A DNA stretch of 64,000 bases from Streptomyces lienomycini (GTDB taxonomy: Bacteria; Actinomycetota; Actinomycetes; Streptomycetales; Streptomycetaceae): the NCBI RefSeq assembly GCF_027947595.1, contig NZ_CP116257.1:4340001-4404000 (forward strand), given 5' to 3'. This document shows positions 16,110 through 24,177 of the stretch, piece by piece. The notes below the pieces were generated by a model. That model was not told where the DNA came from. It saw only the letters and a program-made list of their open reading frames with translations, and searched no databases. Position numbers and translations under genes: made by a program. Positions within the stretch are counted from its first letter, which is position 1; each line of letters begins with the position of its first letter.

Positions 16110-17327
16110 ATGGGCCCACAGGACCCGCAGAGGGCATCGGCCGCCCAGGACACGGCCGAGCGGCTCCGGGCGATCGTCGGCGAGTTGTCGGACCGCTTCT
16201 ACGAACGGGCCGACGTAGTGCGGACGCTGGTGGTGACCCTGCTGGCCGGTCAGCACTCGCTGGTGCTCGGGCCGCCGGGAACGGCGAAGTCCGAGATGGC
16301 CCGGGAACTCACCGGCAGGATCGTGGGGGCGTCCTACTGGGAGATCCTGCTGTCGAAGTTCACCGCGCCGACGAGGATGTTCGGTCCCATCGACGTCGCC
16401 GCGCTGGCCCGCGGCGAGTACCGGCAGGTCTACGACGGTCGCGCCACGACCGCGCACGTCGCGTTCATCGACGAGATCTTCAAGTGTTCCACGGCGGCAC
16501 TGAACGAGACGCTGGGTTACCTCAACGAACGGATCTACCACCCCGAGAGCGGCGGCGCACCCGTCCACTGCCCCCTCATCGGCGCCATCACGGCGAGCAA
16601 CGAACTGCCCGAGGGCGAGGACTCCGCCGCGATCTACGACCGGCTGCTGGTCCGGATCGAGGTCACGTACCTGGAGGATCCCTCGAACTTCGCCGCGCTG
16701 GTCCGCTCCGCCGTCGGCCGCCCGGCGGCACCGGCGCGCACCACCGTGGAACTGTCCGCGCTGCGGCAGGCGGTGACCGAGGCCGTTCCCGCCGTGGACG
16801 TGCCCGACGCAATCGTGGACGCGGTGTGCACGCTGCGGGCCGCGTTGCGCCGCAGGGAACTGATCGCCTCCGACCGCCGCTGGCGGCAGGCGGTGGGGCT
16901 GCTCCAGGCGTCCGCCTACCTCGACGGGCGCTCCGTGGTCGCCGACGGCGATCTGTCGGTGCTGACCCATGTGCTGTGGAACTCCCCCGCCCAGCGCCCC
17001 ACCGTCGAACGCGAGGTGCTGCAACTGGTCAACCCGGACGCCAAGGAGGCCCTCGACCTAGCCGACACCATCGAGGAACTGGAGACGCAGCTCGACGCGA
17101 TGGCCGGGCAGTCCCGCGAGGCGCTGAGCGAGTGGGTGATCAAGAAGGCCCACAACCGGCTGGCCATGGCGGGCAAGCGGCTGGAGAGGCTGCGTGCGGA
17201 GGCGGCGGGCGCCGGGCGCTCCACGGCCGCGATCGACCGGGTCACCGGGCGCCAGCGCGCCGTCCGCGCCCGGGTGCTCACCGAGGCCCTCGGCGTGGAC
17301 GCGAGCACCGTACGGGCGCAGCTCTGA
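16110..17327 (+). CDS. MoxR/RavA-type AAA+ ATPase
   Basis: 405 residues from ATG 16110 behind AGGAGGAG. Walker A is G-P-P-G-T-A-K-S at 54-61; Walker B is A-F-I-D-E-I-F-K near 120; sensor-1 is I-T-A-S-N-E-L near 160; Y-D-R-L-L-V-R follows as the arginine-finger region. The C-terminal 150 residues are helical, like the RavA lid and LARA region. MoxR ATPases work as chaperone-like remodelers, generally with a VWA-domain partner, and that partner is the next gene. Divergent from GH9. The target complex is unknown; respiratory enzyme or metal-cofactor maturation is known for some relatives. Confidence 0.9.
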   Translation: MGPQDPQRASAAQDTAERLRAIVGELSDRFYERADVVRTLVVTLLAGQHSLVLGPPGTAKSEMARELTGRIVGASYWEILLSKFTAPTRMFGPIDVAALARGEYRQVYDGRATTAHVAFIDEIFKCSTAALNETLGYLNERIYHPESGGAPVHCPLIGAITASNELPEGEDSAAIYDRLLVRIEVTYLEDPSNFAALVRSAVGRPAAPARTTVELSALRQAVTEAVPAVDVPDAIVDAVCTLRAALRRRELIASDRRWRQAVGLLQASAYLDGRSVVADGDLSVLTHVLWNSPAQRPTVEREVLQLVNPDAKEALDLADTIEELETQLDAMAGQSREALSEWVIKKAHNRLAMAGKRLERLRAEAAGAGRSTAAIDRVTGRQRAVRARVLTEALGVDASTVRAQL

Positions 17328-17354
17328 GCAGGGGGCGGACCGGGCCCGCCGGCC

Positions 17355-17378
17355 CGGACACGGACACGGACACGGACA
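17355..17378 (+). repeat. four tandem copies of CGGACA
   Basis: A 6-base unit is repeated four times just before the chosen ATG of the VWA gene. In that gene's frame it reads Asp-Thr repeats, so it is either leader DNA or part of a longer N-terminus. Confidence 0.6.
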
Positions 17379-17383
17379 GCAGT

Positions 17384-19051
17384 ATGGGCAGCAGTACGGA
17401 CGACGACGTCGGCAGGCACACGGACGGCACTCGGCGCGTGACCATGGGCGGGGCACCGACGCGGCCCGACGAGCCGCCGGAGCGGGCCGGGCAGTGGCCG
17501 GCGCCGACGGCGGCCCCTGCCGCACGGCACACCGGGGCCCTGGTCGCGGACCGTCTCGACCGGCTCACCTGGCGCGACACCTATGAGCAGTCGCCCGCCC
17601 TGCGCGAACTGGCGGAGGAACTGGCCGGGCTCCACGAGCACACCGCCGACCTCCTCACCGACGTCTTCCTGGCCGCCTACAAGGTCCGCCCGCGCCTGCG
17701 CGAGGCCGCCGGGATGGACCCCTCCCGGCTGGTCAACCACCGCGTCGTCGGCGCGCTGCTTCAGTCGCCGCACTTCGCCGAGTTGCACCGGGAGACGGCC
17801 GGCGACGCGTACGCCGCCGCCGTGGCCGTGCTCGCCCAGGGCAGCACGCTGCGTCGGATGCTGGACGACACCCGGCCCGCCCGGGACCGGGACGAGCGGG
17901 CCGAGCGAGCGCGGCGGAGCGCCGAGGACGCGGCGGACGCCGTCGCCGAGACGCTCCGGGAGGCCGCCGGGGAGGCGGGCGAGGACGGCACCGTGCCGGG
18001 ACCGGCCGCCGACGCCGTACGACGGACGGACGCGAGCGTTCGGCCCGCGACCGAACAGGCGGTTTCGCAGGCCCGTCAGGCCCTCGCGGCCGCGGTCCCC
18101 GGCGCCGGAGCCGCCCGGGGCGCGCTGGTGAGGTCGACGGCGGCCGCGGGAGAGGAATCCGCGCTGATGCGGGCCTGGGGCGTCGGCTCCGGCGAGCTGG
18201 AGCGGATGGCGTTCGACGAACGCGCCCGGCTGGCCGAGCGGTTGCGCGGCGGCCGGCTCGCCCAATGGGCCGAACTGATCGGCCGCTTCCGGCAGATGGC
18301 CGAGGGCGAGCGCGCCCGCAAGGTGGAGAACGCCACCGGGGAGCTGATCGGGGTCACACTCGGCGACGACCTCTCCCGTGTCGTCCCGTCCGAGCTGGCC
18401 CTTCTCGGACTGCCCGAACTGCGTGCGGTGTTCGCCGCCCGCTACGCGGCCGGGGAGCTGATGCTCTACGACAGACGGGGAGAGCACACCACGGGCCGGG
18501 GCGCCGTCATCGCCTGCGTGGACACCTCGCACTCCATGTACGAGGCGGGGCCCGGCGGCATCACCCGGGAGGCGTGGGCGAAGGCGTGCGCGCTGGCACT
18601 GCTGGACCAGGCCCGCCATGCGGGGCGTGACTTCGTCGGCATCCTGTTCTCCGCCGCCGACAGGCTCCGGGTCTTCCGCTTCCCGGCGGACCGGCCCGCG
18701 GACCCGGCCCGCACCGTCGACTTCGCGGAGACCTTCCTCGGGGGCGGCACCAGCTACCAGCGGCCGCTGTCGGCGGCGAGCGAACTGCTCGAGGAGGAGT
18801 TCAACGACAGCGCCCGCACCCGCGGCGACATCGTGATGCTCACCGACGACGACTGCGGCGTCACGCCGGAGTGGATGCGCGACTGGAACGACGCCAAACG
18901 CCGACTGGGCTTCCGGGTCTTCGGCGTGGGGATCGGCGCCCCGCGCGTCGCGGCGGCCGGTTCGGTCCTCGAGGCCCTGTGCGACAACCTCCGGTCCGTC
19001 GAGGACTTCACCGACGTGCACGCCGCCGCCGATCTGTTCCGCGTCATCTGA
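17384..19051 (+). CDS. VWA (von Willebrand factor A) domain protein, ViaA-like partner of MoxR
   Basis: 555 residues from ATG 17384; ATG 17444 is an equal alternative since neither has a clear ribosome site, and the frame is open upstream. Residues 1-55 are low-complexity. Residues 60-360 are helical and charged. The VWA domain occupies about 373-555, with the MIDAS motif D380-T-S-H-S384 followed by G-G-G-T-S-Y and M-L-T-D-D-D for the second and third metal-site loops. This order (long helical N-terminus, C-terminal VWA) is that of ViaA in the RavA-ViaA pair. It starts 56 bases after the ATPase gene and should act with it as adaptor or substrate receptor. The helical part 165-235 is very Ala/Glu/Arg-rich and may be coiled coil. 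Confidence 0.85.
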   Translation: MGSSTDDDVGRHTDGTRRVTMGGAPTRPDEPPERAGQWPAPTAAPAARHTGALVADRLDRLTWRDTYEQSPALRELAEELAGLHEHTADLLTDVFLAAYKVRPRLREAAGMDPSRLVNHRVVGALLQSPHFAELHRETAGDAYAAAVAVLAQGSTLRRMLDDTRPARDRDERAERARRSAEDAADAVAETLREAAGEAGEDGTVPGPAADAVRRTDASVRPATEQAVSQARQALAAAVPGAGAARGALVRSTAAAGEESALMRAWGVGSGELERMAFDERARLAERLRGGRLAQWAELIGRFRQMAEGERARKVENATGELIGVTLGDDLSRVVPSELALLGLPELRAVFAARYAAGELMLYDRRGEHTTGRGAVIACVDTSHSMYEAGPGGITREAWAKACALALLDQARHAGRDFVGILFSAADRLRVFRFPADRPADPARTVDFAETFLGGGTSYQRPLSAASELLEEEFNDSARTRGDIVMLTDDDCGVTPEWMRDWNDAKRRLGFRVFGVGIGAPRVAAAGSVLEALCDNLRSVEDFTDVHAAADLFRVI

Positions 19052-19081
19052 TCCGGCGGCCGGCCCCGTCCGCGCGGGCGG

Positions 19082-19897
19082 TCACGGCTTGCGGGCCACC
19101 GCCCCGTACATCGCGATGTCCTCGTCGCGGACGCCCTGTTCGCCCCTGTCGTCCGGGCGCCACTTGTGGACCTGGACGATGCCCGGCCCGGTCAGGTCCA
19201 GCCCCTCGAAGAACTCGTGGGCCTCGTCGATGGTCCGCAGCCGCATCGGCATGTCGCGGGCCGCGTACTCGCGTGCGACCCGGCCCACCTCTTCGGGGGC
19301 GAACTCCGCGGTGCCGATGGTCATGGCCAGGTAACTCCCCGAGGGCAGGGGTTCCATGAGGCGGCGGACGATGCCGACCGCGTCGTCCTCGTCCAGGACG
19401 AAGTGGACGATCGCGATCACGGTGAGGGCGACCGGCCTGGTCAGGTCCAGTGTCCTGCGGAACTCGTCGGACTCGAGGACGGCTTCGGGGCGCTGGAAGT
19501 CCGCCTCGATGTACGTCGTGCGGCCCTCGGGGGTGCTGGACAGCAGGCCCTGGGACAGGGTGAGGACGATCGGGTCGTTGTCGACGTAGACCACCCGCGC
19601 CTCGGGGGCCACCGACTGCGCGATCTCGTGCAGGTTGGGCGAGGTGGGGATGCCGGTGCCGATGTCGAGGAACTGGCGCAGACCGGCCTCCTCGGCCAGC
19701 CAGCGCACCGCGCGGTTCATCCAGTCCCGGTTGGCACGCATGTGGACGGGCAGGGCGGGCCATTCCTTGGCCATCGCGTCGCCCGCCTCCCGGTCGGCGG
19801 GGTAGTAGTCCTTCCCTCCCAGGATGTAGTCGTAGATCCGCGCCGAGTGCGCGTGCTCGGTGTCGATTCGGTCGGCCGGCCATCCGCTGTCGGACAA
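19082..19897 (-). CDS. DUF574-family S-adenosylmethionine methyltransferase
   Basis: 271 residues from TTG 19897, with GGAGAGGGG about seven bases upstream; this start gives the standard N-terminus of the family. The hallmark is R-I-Y-D-Y-I-L-G-G-K-D-Y-Y-P-A-D-R near residue 20, then F-L-D-I-G-T-G-I-P-T (SAM motif I) and V-Y-V-D-N-D-P-I-V (motif II). The family is abundant in streptomycetes, often next to XRE-DUF5753 regulators, and its substrates are mostly unknown. It lies 50 bases after the XRE gene on the same strand and is probably cotranscribed with it. Converges on the VWA gene. Confidence 0.9.
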   Translation of the reverse strand: MSDSGWPADRIDTEHAHSARIYDYILGGKDYYPADREAGDAMAKEWPALPVHMRANRDWMNRAVRWLAEEAGLRQFLDIGTGIPTSPNLHEIAQSVAPEARVVYVDNDPIVLTLSQGLLSSTPEGRTTYIEADFQRPEAVLESDEFRRTLDLTRPVALTVIAIVHFVLDEDDAVGIVRRLMEPLPSGSYLAMTIGTAEFAPEEVGRVAREYAARDMPMRLRTIDEAHEFFEGLDLTGPGIVQVHKWRPDDRGEQGVRDEDIAMYGAVARKP

Positions 19898-19947
19898 CGT
19901 TCGCCCCTCTCCGTCGGGTCGTGCGGTACTGGGCTTGTGGGGGGGCC

Positions 19948-20823
19948 TCACAGTTCCTTGCGCAGCGCGCCGAGGACTTCCTCGGTGCCCCGGGCCGGGA
20001 CGGCCTGGGCGCCGAGCCGGTCCAGCGCCTCGCGGTAGACGACCACGTCGTCGGCCTTGTCCAGGTAGACGGCGCCCACGAGTCCACCGAGGTAGACGAT
20101 GTCGGGGAGTTCGGGGGCCCGGAAGCGGAAGAGGTCGAAGGCGCCGGCGCGCAGGGCGGGGTGCGGGCCGGAGGTGAACGGCATGATCTGGAGCGTCACG
20201 TGGGGCAGCCGGCCCACCTCGATCAGATGGTCCACCTGCTGCCGCATCACGTCGGCACCGCCGACGGGCCAGCGCAGGACCGTTTCGTCCATCACGACCC
20301 ACAGGCGGGGCGGCAAGGGGCGGGTGAGGATCTCCTGGCGCCGCATGCGCAGGGCCACCCGCCGCTCGGTGGCGACGGAGGAGGCGTGCGGGTTGCCCGC
20401 GCCCAGCAGGGCCCGCGCGTAGGCCGGGGTCTGCAGCAGGCCGTGCACGAACCCGGACTCGTAGGCACGGATGTGCAGGGCCGCCTGCTCCAGGCTCAGG
20501 TACGCGGCGAACCAGTCCGGCATGACGTCGCGGTAGGTGTGCCACCATCCCCGTTTGTTCGCCTCGCGGGCCGACTTCAGGAAGGTGTCGATCTCCTGCT
20601 GGTCGCGGACGCCGTAGACCTGGAGGAGTTTCTCCACGTCCGGCAGCCGCAGCCGGGCCACCTTGGCGGCCTCGAGGCGGCGGATCGTGGAGTGGCTCAC
20701 CCCGATGGCCTCGGCGGCCTGCTCGAACGAGAGACCGGCGCGGGTGCGCAACTCCTCCAGCTGCCTGCCGAGGATCATCCGCAGCACGGAGGGGGCACCG
20801 CCCCAGTCGGTCTCCGCGGTCAC
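19948..20823 (-). CDS. XRE-family HTH regulator with DUF5753 domain
   Basis: 291 residues from GTG 20823 (AGGGGAG upstream). N-terminal XRE helix-turn-helix at about 14-70: L-G-R-Q-L-E-E-L-R-T-R-A-G-L-S-F-E-Q, with S-H-S-T-I-R-R-L-E-A as recognition helix. DUF5753 follows at about 95-285, with E-Q-A-A-L-H-I-R-A-Y-E-S, L-L-Q-T-P-A-Y-A-R-A and V-M-D-E-T-V-L-R-W. Such proteins (WhiJ/BldB-associated type) usually pair with a small DUF397 protein and influence development or antibiotic production. Here no DUF397 gene is adjacent; a DUF574 methyltransferase takes the place instead. Two TTGACGG copies at 20928 and 20948 lie upstream in the spacer. Confidence 0.9.
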   Translation of the reverse strand: MTAETDWGGAPSVLRMILGRQLEELRTRAGLSFEQAAEAIGVSHSTIRRLEAAKVARLRLPDVEKLLQVYGVRDQQEIDTFLKSAREANKRGWWHTYRDVMPDWFAAYLSLEQAALHIRAYESGFVHGLLQTPAYARALLGAGNPHASSVATERRVALRMRRQEILTRPLPPRLWVVMDETVLRWPVGGADVMRQQVDHLIEVGRLPHVTLQIMPFTSGPHPALRAGAFDLFRFRAPELPDIVYLGGLVGAVYLDKADDVVVYREALDRLGAQAVPARGTEEVLGALRKEL

Positions 20824-21167
20824 ACCGTCTCCCCTTCGCCGTCCCGCGTCCGGGTCCGAACACGCAAGTCTGTCATGTGAGCCGTCCTGCCGGAGGAGCA
20901 TGCCTCCAGGTGGCTGCAATTTTCAACTTGACGGTTGCGCAGGGTTGTTGACGGATGACACAGTGGTTCCACCGCCCCCTGCCCCCTCGGCCGACGACCA
21001 GGCCCGTCCTGCTGGAGACACCTCCCCCACCCCACGGGACGGTCCCGCACGACAACGTTCTCCTCCGCCCGGTCCGGCCGCTTCCCGCCCGGCCGAAGGA
21101 CACCCCCCATGGACCTGCCGCCCGCCCCTGATCCACGTCCGTCCGCGGCCGGCCCACGGGGCCGCTC
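20824..21167. other. 344-base spacer upstream of the XRE gene
   Basis: Holds two direct TTGACGG copies (20928-20934 and 20948-20954, 20 bases apart) in an AT-richer patch, and a short GGAGG / CCTCC inverted repeat at 20892-20907. These could be promoter or operator elements for the flanking genes, but no -10 could be assigned. An ATG at 21109 with a good ribosome site opens the wrong frame for the next gene. Confidence 0.35.
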
Positions 21168-21578
21168 GTGTCCGTCCGGCGCCGTCCGCCCGCCCCGCCG
21201 GCGCCCCCGGGCCCGGCCCCGCTTCCCCTGCCCGCCGGTCTGCGCGCCGGTCTCGGCCACGACGCCGTGGGGATCCGCGCGGAACACGGTGAACGCATAC
21301 TGGCCCGTCTGCCCCGTGCGGGCTGCGTGTTCGCCGACGAGGAACGCTGGTGGTGGATCGTCCCCGCCGGATCCGACGTCGGGCTGACCTGGCCGCCCGG
21401 CGTCCACTACGCCGTCGGCGACCCGTCGTGGACGCGGCCGCGGCCCGCCGACCGGCCGCCCGGTCCGCGCCTGGTCCACGGTCCCGACGGCGACTCGCCC
21501 TACACCGCGCCCATCCCGCTGTACTTCCTGGTCTGCCGGCTCACCGGTGTGCCGCCCCGCTGGTCCGTGGCGCCCTGA
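21168..21578 (+). CDS. conserved hypothetical protein of actinomycetes
   Basis: 136 residues from GTG 21168. The N-terminal 25 residues are Pro-rich. The core reads H-D-A-V-G-I-R-A-E-H-G-E-R, then R-W-W-W-I-V-P-A-G-S-D-V-G-L-T-W-P-P and ends P-I-P-L-Y-F-L-V-C-R-L-T-G-V-P-P. I recognise this pattern (triple Trp, P-x-G-S-D-V, closing P-L-Y-x-x-x-C-R-L-T-G) from small uncharacterised streptomycete proteins, but no function is known to me. The ribosome site is weak, whereas ATG 21109, with a good GAAGGA, opens another frame that reads M-D-L-P-P-A-P-D-P-R-P. A frame change between the two, real or from sequencing, is possible. Confidence 0.55.
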   Translation: MSVRRRPPAPPAPPGPAPLPLPAGLRAGLGHDAVGIRAEHGERILARLPRAGCVFADEERWWWIVPAGSDVGLTWPPGVHYAVGDPSWTRPRPADRPPGPRLVHGPDGDSPYTAPIPLYFLVCRLTGVPPRWSVAP

Positions 21579-21642
21579 GTGCGCGAGGGCACCGCCCGCT
21601 TCACCTTCCGAACCTGGAGCGCCCGCTTCCGATTGATCCCGT

Positions 21643-21654
21643 TCAACTAGTTGA
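21643..21654. promoter_or_regulatory. palindrome over the -35 of the first GH64 gene
   Basis: Perfect 12-base palindrome TCAACTAGTTGA whose right end overlaps the -35 TTGACA. It is a plausible repressor site; the second GH64 gene lacks it. Confidence 0.4.
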
Positions 21655-21679
21655 CATGCACAGGGAAGGCTACAACGCT
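21651..21679 (+). promoter_or_regulatory. promoter of the GH64/GH16 unit
   Basis: TTGACA (21651-21656), 17 bases, AACGCT (21674-21679). The same two boxes with the same spacing and extra shared flanking bases (TTGACATG-N-AC and CAACGCTG) occur before the second GH64 gene at 39024-39052, which supports the call. Confidence 0.6.
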
Positions 21680-21707
21680 GCAAGTCCCCCACACCAAGGA
21701 GGACCGT

Positions 21708-22901
21708 GTGCTTTCCCCACGCAAGCTGACGGCGTCCCTGGCCGTCGCGGCGTCGATCGGCGCCGTGGCCGTCGTCGTCGGACCGGCCGAACCGGCGTCG
21801 GCGGTACCGGACACCATCCCGCTCACCCTGAGGAACGACTCGGGCAGCGCCGAACAGGTCTACGTCTACGTGATCGGCACCGAACTCGCCTCGGGGCGGC
21901 AGGGGTACGCCGACGAGAGCGGCGCCTTCCACGCCTGGCCGGCCGGTGGCGCCCCGCCCGTCCCGGCGCCCGACGCCTCGTTCGCCGGCCCCGCAAACGG
22001 CGGGTCAAAGACCGTTCGGCTTCCGAAGTTCTCCGGCCGGGTCTACTTCTCGTACGGCGGGAAGCTCGACTTCCGGCTCGCCGACGGCGGCCTCGTGCAG
22101 CCCGCCGTCCAGAACGCCGACGACCCCAACCACGACACGCTGTTCAACTGGACCGAGTACACGCTCAACGACTCCGGGCTGTGGATCAACTCCACCCAGG
22201 TGGACATGTTCTCGGCCCCCTACTCCGTCGGTCTGACCGCGGGCGACGGCTCCACGAAGCAGACCGGTTCGCTGAAGCCCGACGGGTACAAGGCGGTCGC
22301 CGACGGGCTCACCCAGCAGGGCGGCGGCTGGGAAGGACTGGTCCAGACCCGGGGCGACGGCTCGCCGCTGCGCGTCCTGGCTCCCGGGCACGGCGTCGGC
22401 TCCGGAGACCTGCCCGCCGGCGTGCTGGACGACTACATCGACCGCGTCTGGGGCAAGTACGCCTCCGAGACGCTGATGGTGACACCGTTCAAGGAGCAGC
22501 CGGACACGAAGTTCTTCGGCAGGGTCAACGGCGACAGGATGGACTTCACCGACGGCAGCGGCGCGGTGGTGACCTCCTTCGAGAAGCCGGACTCCGACTC
22601 GGTCTTCGGCTGCTACAACAAGCTCGACGCCCCCAACGACCAGGTGCGCGGGCCCATTTCGCGCACCCTGTGCGCCGCGTACAACCGCTCCACGCTGCTC
22701 ACCAACCCCGAGCAGCCCGACGCCGGCGACTCCGGCTTCTACCAGGACGACGTCACCAACCACTACGCCCGCCTCGTCCACGGGCAGATGCGGGACGGCC
22801 GGGCGTACGCCTTCGCCTTCGACGACGTCGGCAACCACGAGTCGCTGGTGCACGACGGCGACCCCGAGGACGCGGCGATCACGTTCGAGTCCTTCGACTG
22901 A
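21708..22901 (+). CDS. secreted GH64 beta-1,3-glucanase (laminaripentaose-producing type)
   Basis: 397 residues from GTG 21708, five bases after AAGGAGG. A Sec signal peptide (1-32, ending A-S-A) precedes the mature protein at V-P-D-T-I-P-L. GH64 enzymes cut laminarin or curdlan into pentasaccharides. The catalytic Glu and Asp established for this family lie 16 residues apart; here they are E150 in F-N-W-T-E-Y-T and D166 in S-T-Q-V-D-M-F-S-A-P-Y. V-F-G-C-Y-N-K-L and the C-terminal G-N-H-E-S-L-V-H-D are also conserved. No carbohydrate-binding module follows. A GH16 gene lies 95 bases downstream, and a 398-residue paralogue sits at 39111-40307. Together they suggest fungal or algal beta-glucan attack. 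Confidence 0.93.
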   Translation: MLSPRKLTASLAVAASIGAVAVVVGPAEPASAVPDTIPLTLRNDSGSAEQVYVYVIGTELASGRQGYADESGAFHAWPAGGAPPVPAPDASFAGPANGGSKTVRLPKFSGRVYFSYGGKLDFRLADGGLVQPAVQNADDPNHDTLFNWTEYTLNDSGLWINSTQVDMFSAPYSVGLTAGDGSTKQTGSLKPDGYKAVADGLTQQGGGWEGLVQTRGDGSPLRVLAPGHGVGSGDLPAGVLDDYIDRVWGKYASETLMVTPFKEQPDTKFFGRVNGDRMDFTDGSGAVVTSFEKPDSDSVFGCYNKLDAPNDQVRGPISRTLCAAYNRSTLLTNPEQPDAGDSGFYQDDVTNHYARLVHGQMRDGRAYAFAFDDVGNHESLVHDGDPEDAAITFESFD

Positions 22902-22953
22902 CCCGGCCGGCCCCACCCGCGCCAGGACAGCAGCACCTTCCCCCCACCCCGGC

Positions 22954-22979
22954 GCCCGCTCCCCACCGTGGGAGCGGGC
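22954..22979 (+). terminator. hairpin between GH64 and GH16 genes
   Basis: Perfect 10-base stem GCCCGCTCCC / GGGAGCGGGC, 6-base loop, directly before the GH16 ribosome site. It can end the GH64 message or act as a partial terminator that lowers GH16 expression, or protect the upstream RNA. Confidence 0.6.
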
Positions 22980-22996
22980 CCATGAAAGGGAGAGAC

Positions 22997-23854
22997 ATGG
23001 CCTCCCCACGACTGCTGCGCAGTTGCCTTCTCGCCACCCTGTCCGCCGCCCTCGTCGCGGCCGCCGCGGTGGCCCCCGCCCGGGCGGAGCACCGGCCGGA
23101 GTCCGCCGCGGCGGTGACGTTCTCCGACACCTTCGACGGCCCCGCGGGCTCCGGCGTCGACGCCGCCAAGTGGCAGCTCGAAACCGGTGACAACGTCGAC
23201 AACCACGAGCGGCAGTACTACACGTCCGGCACCGACAACGCGAAGCTCGACGGCCGGGGCAACCTGGTGATCGAGGCCCGCCGCGAGAACCCGGGCGACT
23301 ACCGGTGCTGGTACGGCACGTGCGAGTACACCTCCGCGCGGCTGAACACCTCGGGCAGGTTCACCGCGGCCTACGGCCACGTCGAGGCCCGGATGAAGAT
23401 CCCGCGCGGGCAGGGCATCTGGCCCGCGTTCTGGATGCTCGGCCAGGACATCGGCCAGGTCGGCTGGCCCGGCTCGGGCGAGATCGACGTCATGGAGAAC
23501 GTCGGCTTCGAGCCCTCGACGGTCCACGGCACCCTCCACGGCCCCGGCTACTCGGGCTCGGGCGGCATCGGCGCGGGCTACACGCTGCCGAACGGCGAGG
23601 CGTTCGCGGACGCCTTCCACACCTTCGCCGTGGACTGGGCACCGGACAGCATCACCTGGTCGGTCGACGGCAACGTCTACCAGACCCGCACGCCGGCCGA
23701 CCTGAACGGCAACGAGTGGGTCTTCGACAAGCCGTTCTTCCTCATCCTGAACCTCGCGGTCGGCGGCTACTGGCCGGGCGACCCGGACGGCTCCACCGCC
23801 TTCCCCCAGCAACTGCTGGTCGACAAGGTGACGGTGACCACGAGCGACGGCTGA
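22997..23854 (+). CDS. secreted GH16 endo-beta-1,3-glucanase
   Basis: 285 residues from ATG 22997 (AAAGGGAGAG upstream); ATG 22982 in the same frame is possible. Signal peptide 1-30 ends A-R-A. The beta-jelly-roll catalytic domain covers about 40-285 with no extra modules. The active site is G-E162-I-D164-V-M-E167, nucleophile, helper Asp and acid/base; W-P-A-F-W-M-L lies just before it and H-T-F-A-V-D-W and L-I-L-N-L-A-V-G-G after. E-I-D-V-M-E with the extra Met residue is the laminarinase/beta-1,3(4)-glucanase form. Follows GH64 and likely shares its promoter in part; the two would act together outside the cell on beta-1,3-glucan. Confidence 0.93.
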   Translation: MASPRLLRSCLLATLSAALVAAAAVAPARAEHRPESAAAVTFSDTFDGPAGSGVDAAKWQLETGDNVDNHERQYYTSGTDNAKLDGRGNLVIEARRENPGDYRCWYGTCEYTSARLNTSGRFTAAYGHVEARMKIPRGQGIWPAFWMLGQDIGQVGWPGSGEIDVMENVGFEPSTVHGTLHGPGYSGSGGIGAGYTLPNGEAFADAFHTFAVDWAPDSITWSVDGNVYQTRTPADLNGNEWVFDKPFFLILNLAVGGYWPGDPDGSTAFPQQLLVDKVTVTTSDG

Positions 23855-23883
23855 GGGGCCAGGCCCCGCACCCCGGGCGCCCG

Positions 23884-24030
23884 TCAGGGAGAGGTCGTAC
23901 GTGCGACGTCGGCGCCCGGGGTTTCCTCGTCGGGAGCGGCCGGGGGCGGGAAGATCAGGTCTTCGAGCGCGTCCGCGGCGAAGAGGAAGGCCATCATCAC
24001 GACCGGTAGGAGCAGCGCGAGCAGAATCAC
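23884..24030 (-). CDS. small single-span membrane protein (48 residues)
   Basis: GTG 24030 follows GGGAGG at good spacing. Residues 1-23 form one hydrophobic helix (I-L-L-A-L-L-L-P-V-V-M-M-A-F-L-F), followed by D-A-L-E-D-L-I-F-P-P-P and an acidic, Pro-rich cytoplasmic or extracellular tail. Similar tiny proteins are common in streptomycetes; role unknown. A longer upstream start would put the helix in the middle but lacks a ribosome site. The 147-base spacer on its right probably holds its promoter. Confidence 0.65.
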   Translation of the reverse strand: MILLALLLPVVMMAFLFAADALEDLIFPPPAAPDEETPGADVARTTSP

Positions 24031-24177
24031 AGGACCTCCCGGTGGGTCGGTCTGTGGGCTTCGTGGCCCGGCTACCAGGATGGACCCGAATGGCTGAACG
24101 CGCACGCCGGCGGCCACACCATCAACCGAACTCATATTCGATCCAGGGTCTGTCCGTCGGCGCGGCCGCCGCCCGGG

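Noticed and set aside
17355..17378. CGGACA repeats as a regulatory or CRISPR-like array
   Set aside because: Only four 6-base units with no spacers; simple tandem repeat.
15851..17383. Upstream extension of the VWA frame across the MoxR gene
   Set aside because: The MoxR frame has full AAA+ motifs; the other frame over the same bases is Arg/Gly-rich noise.
21109..21387. 92-residue frame with a good ribosome site at 21109
   Set aside because: Its body lacks protein-like composition, while the frame from 21168 carries the conserved W-W-W-I-V-P-A-G-S-D motif. A frame change joining the two remains possible and is noted with that gene.
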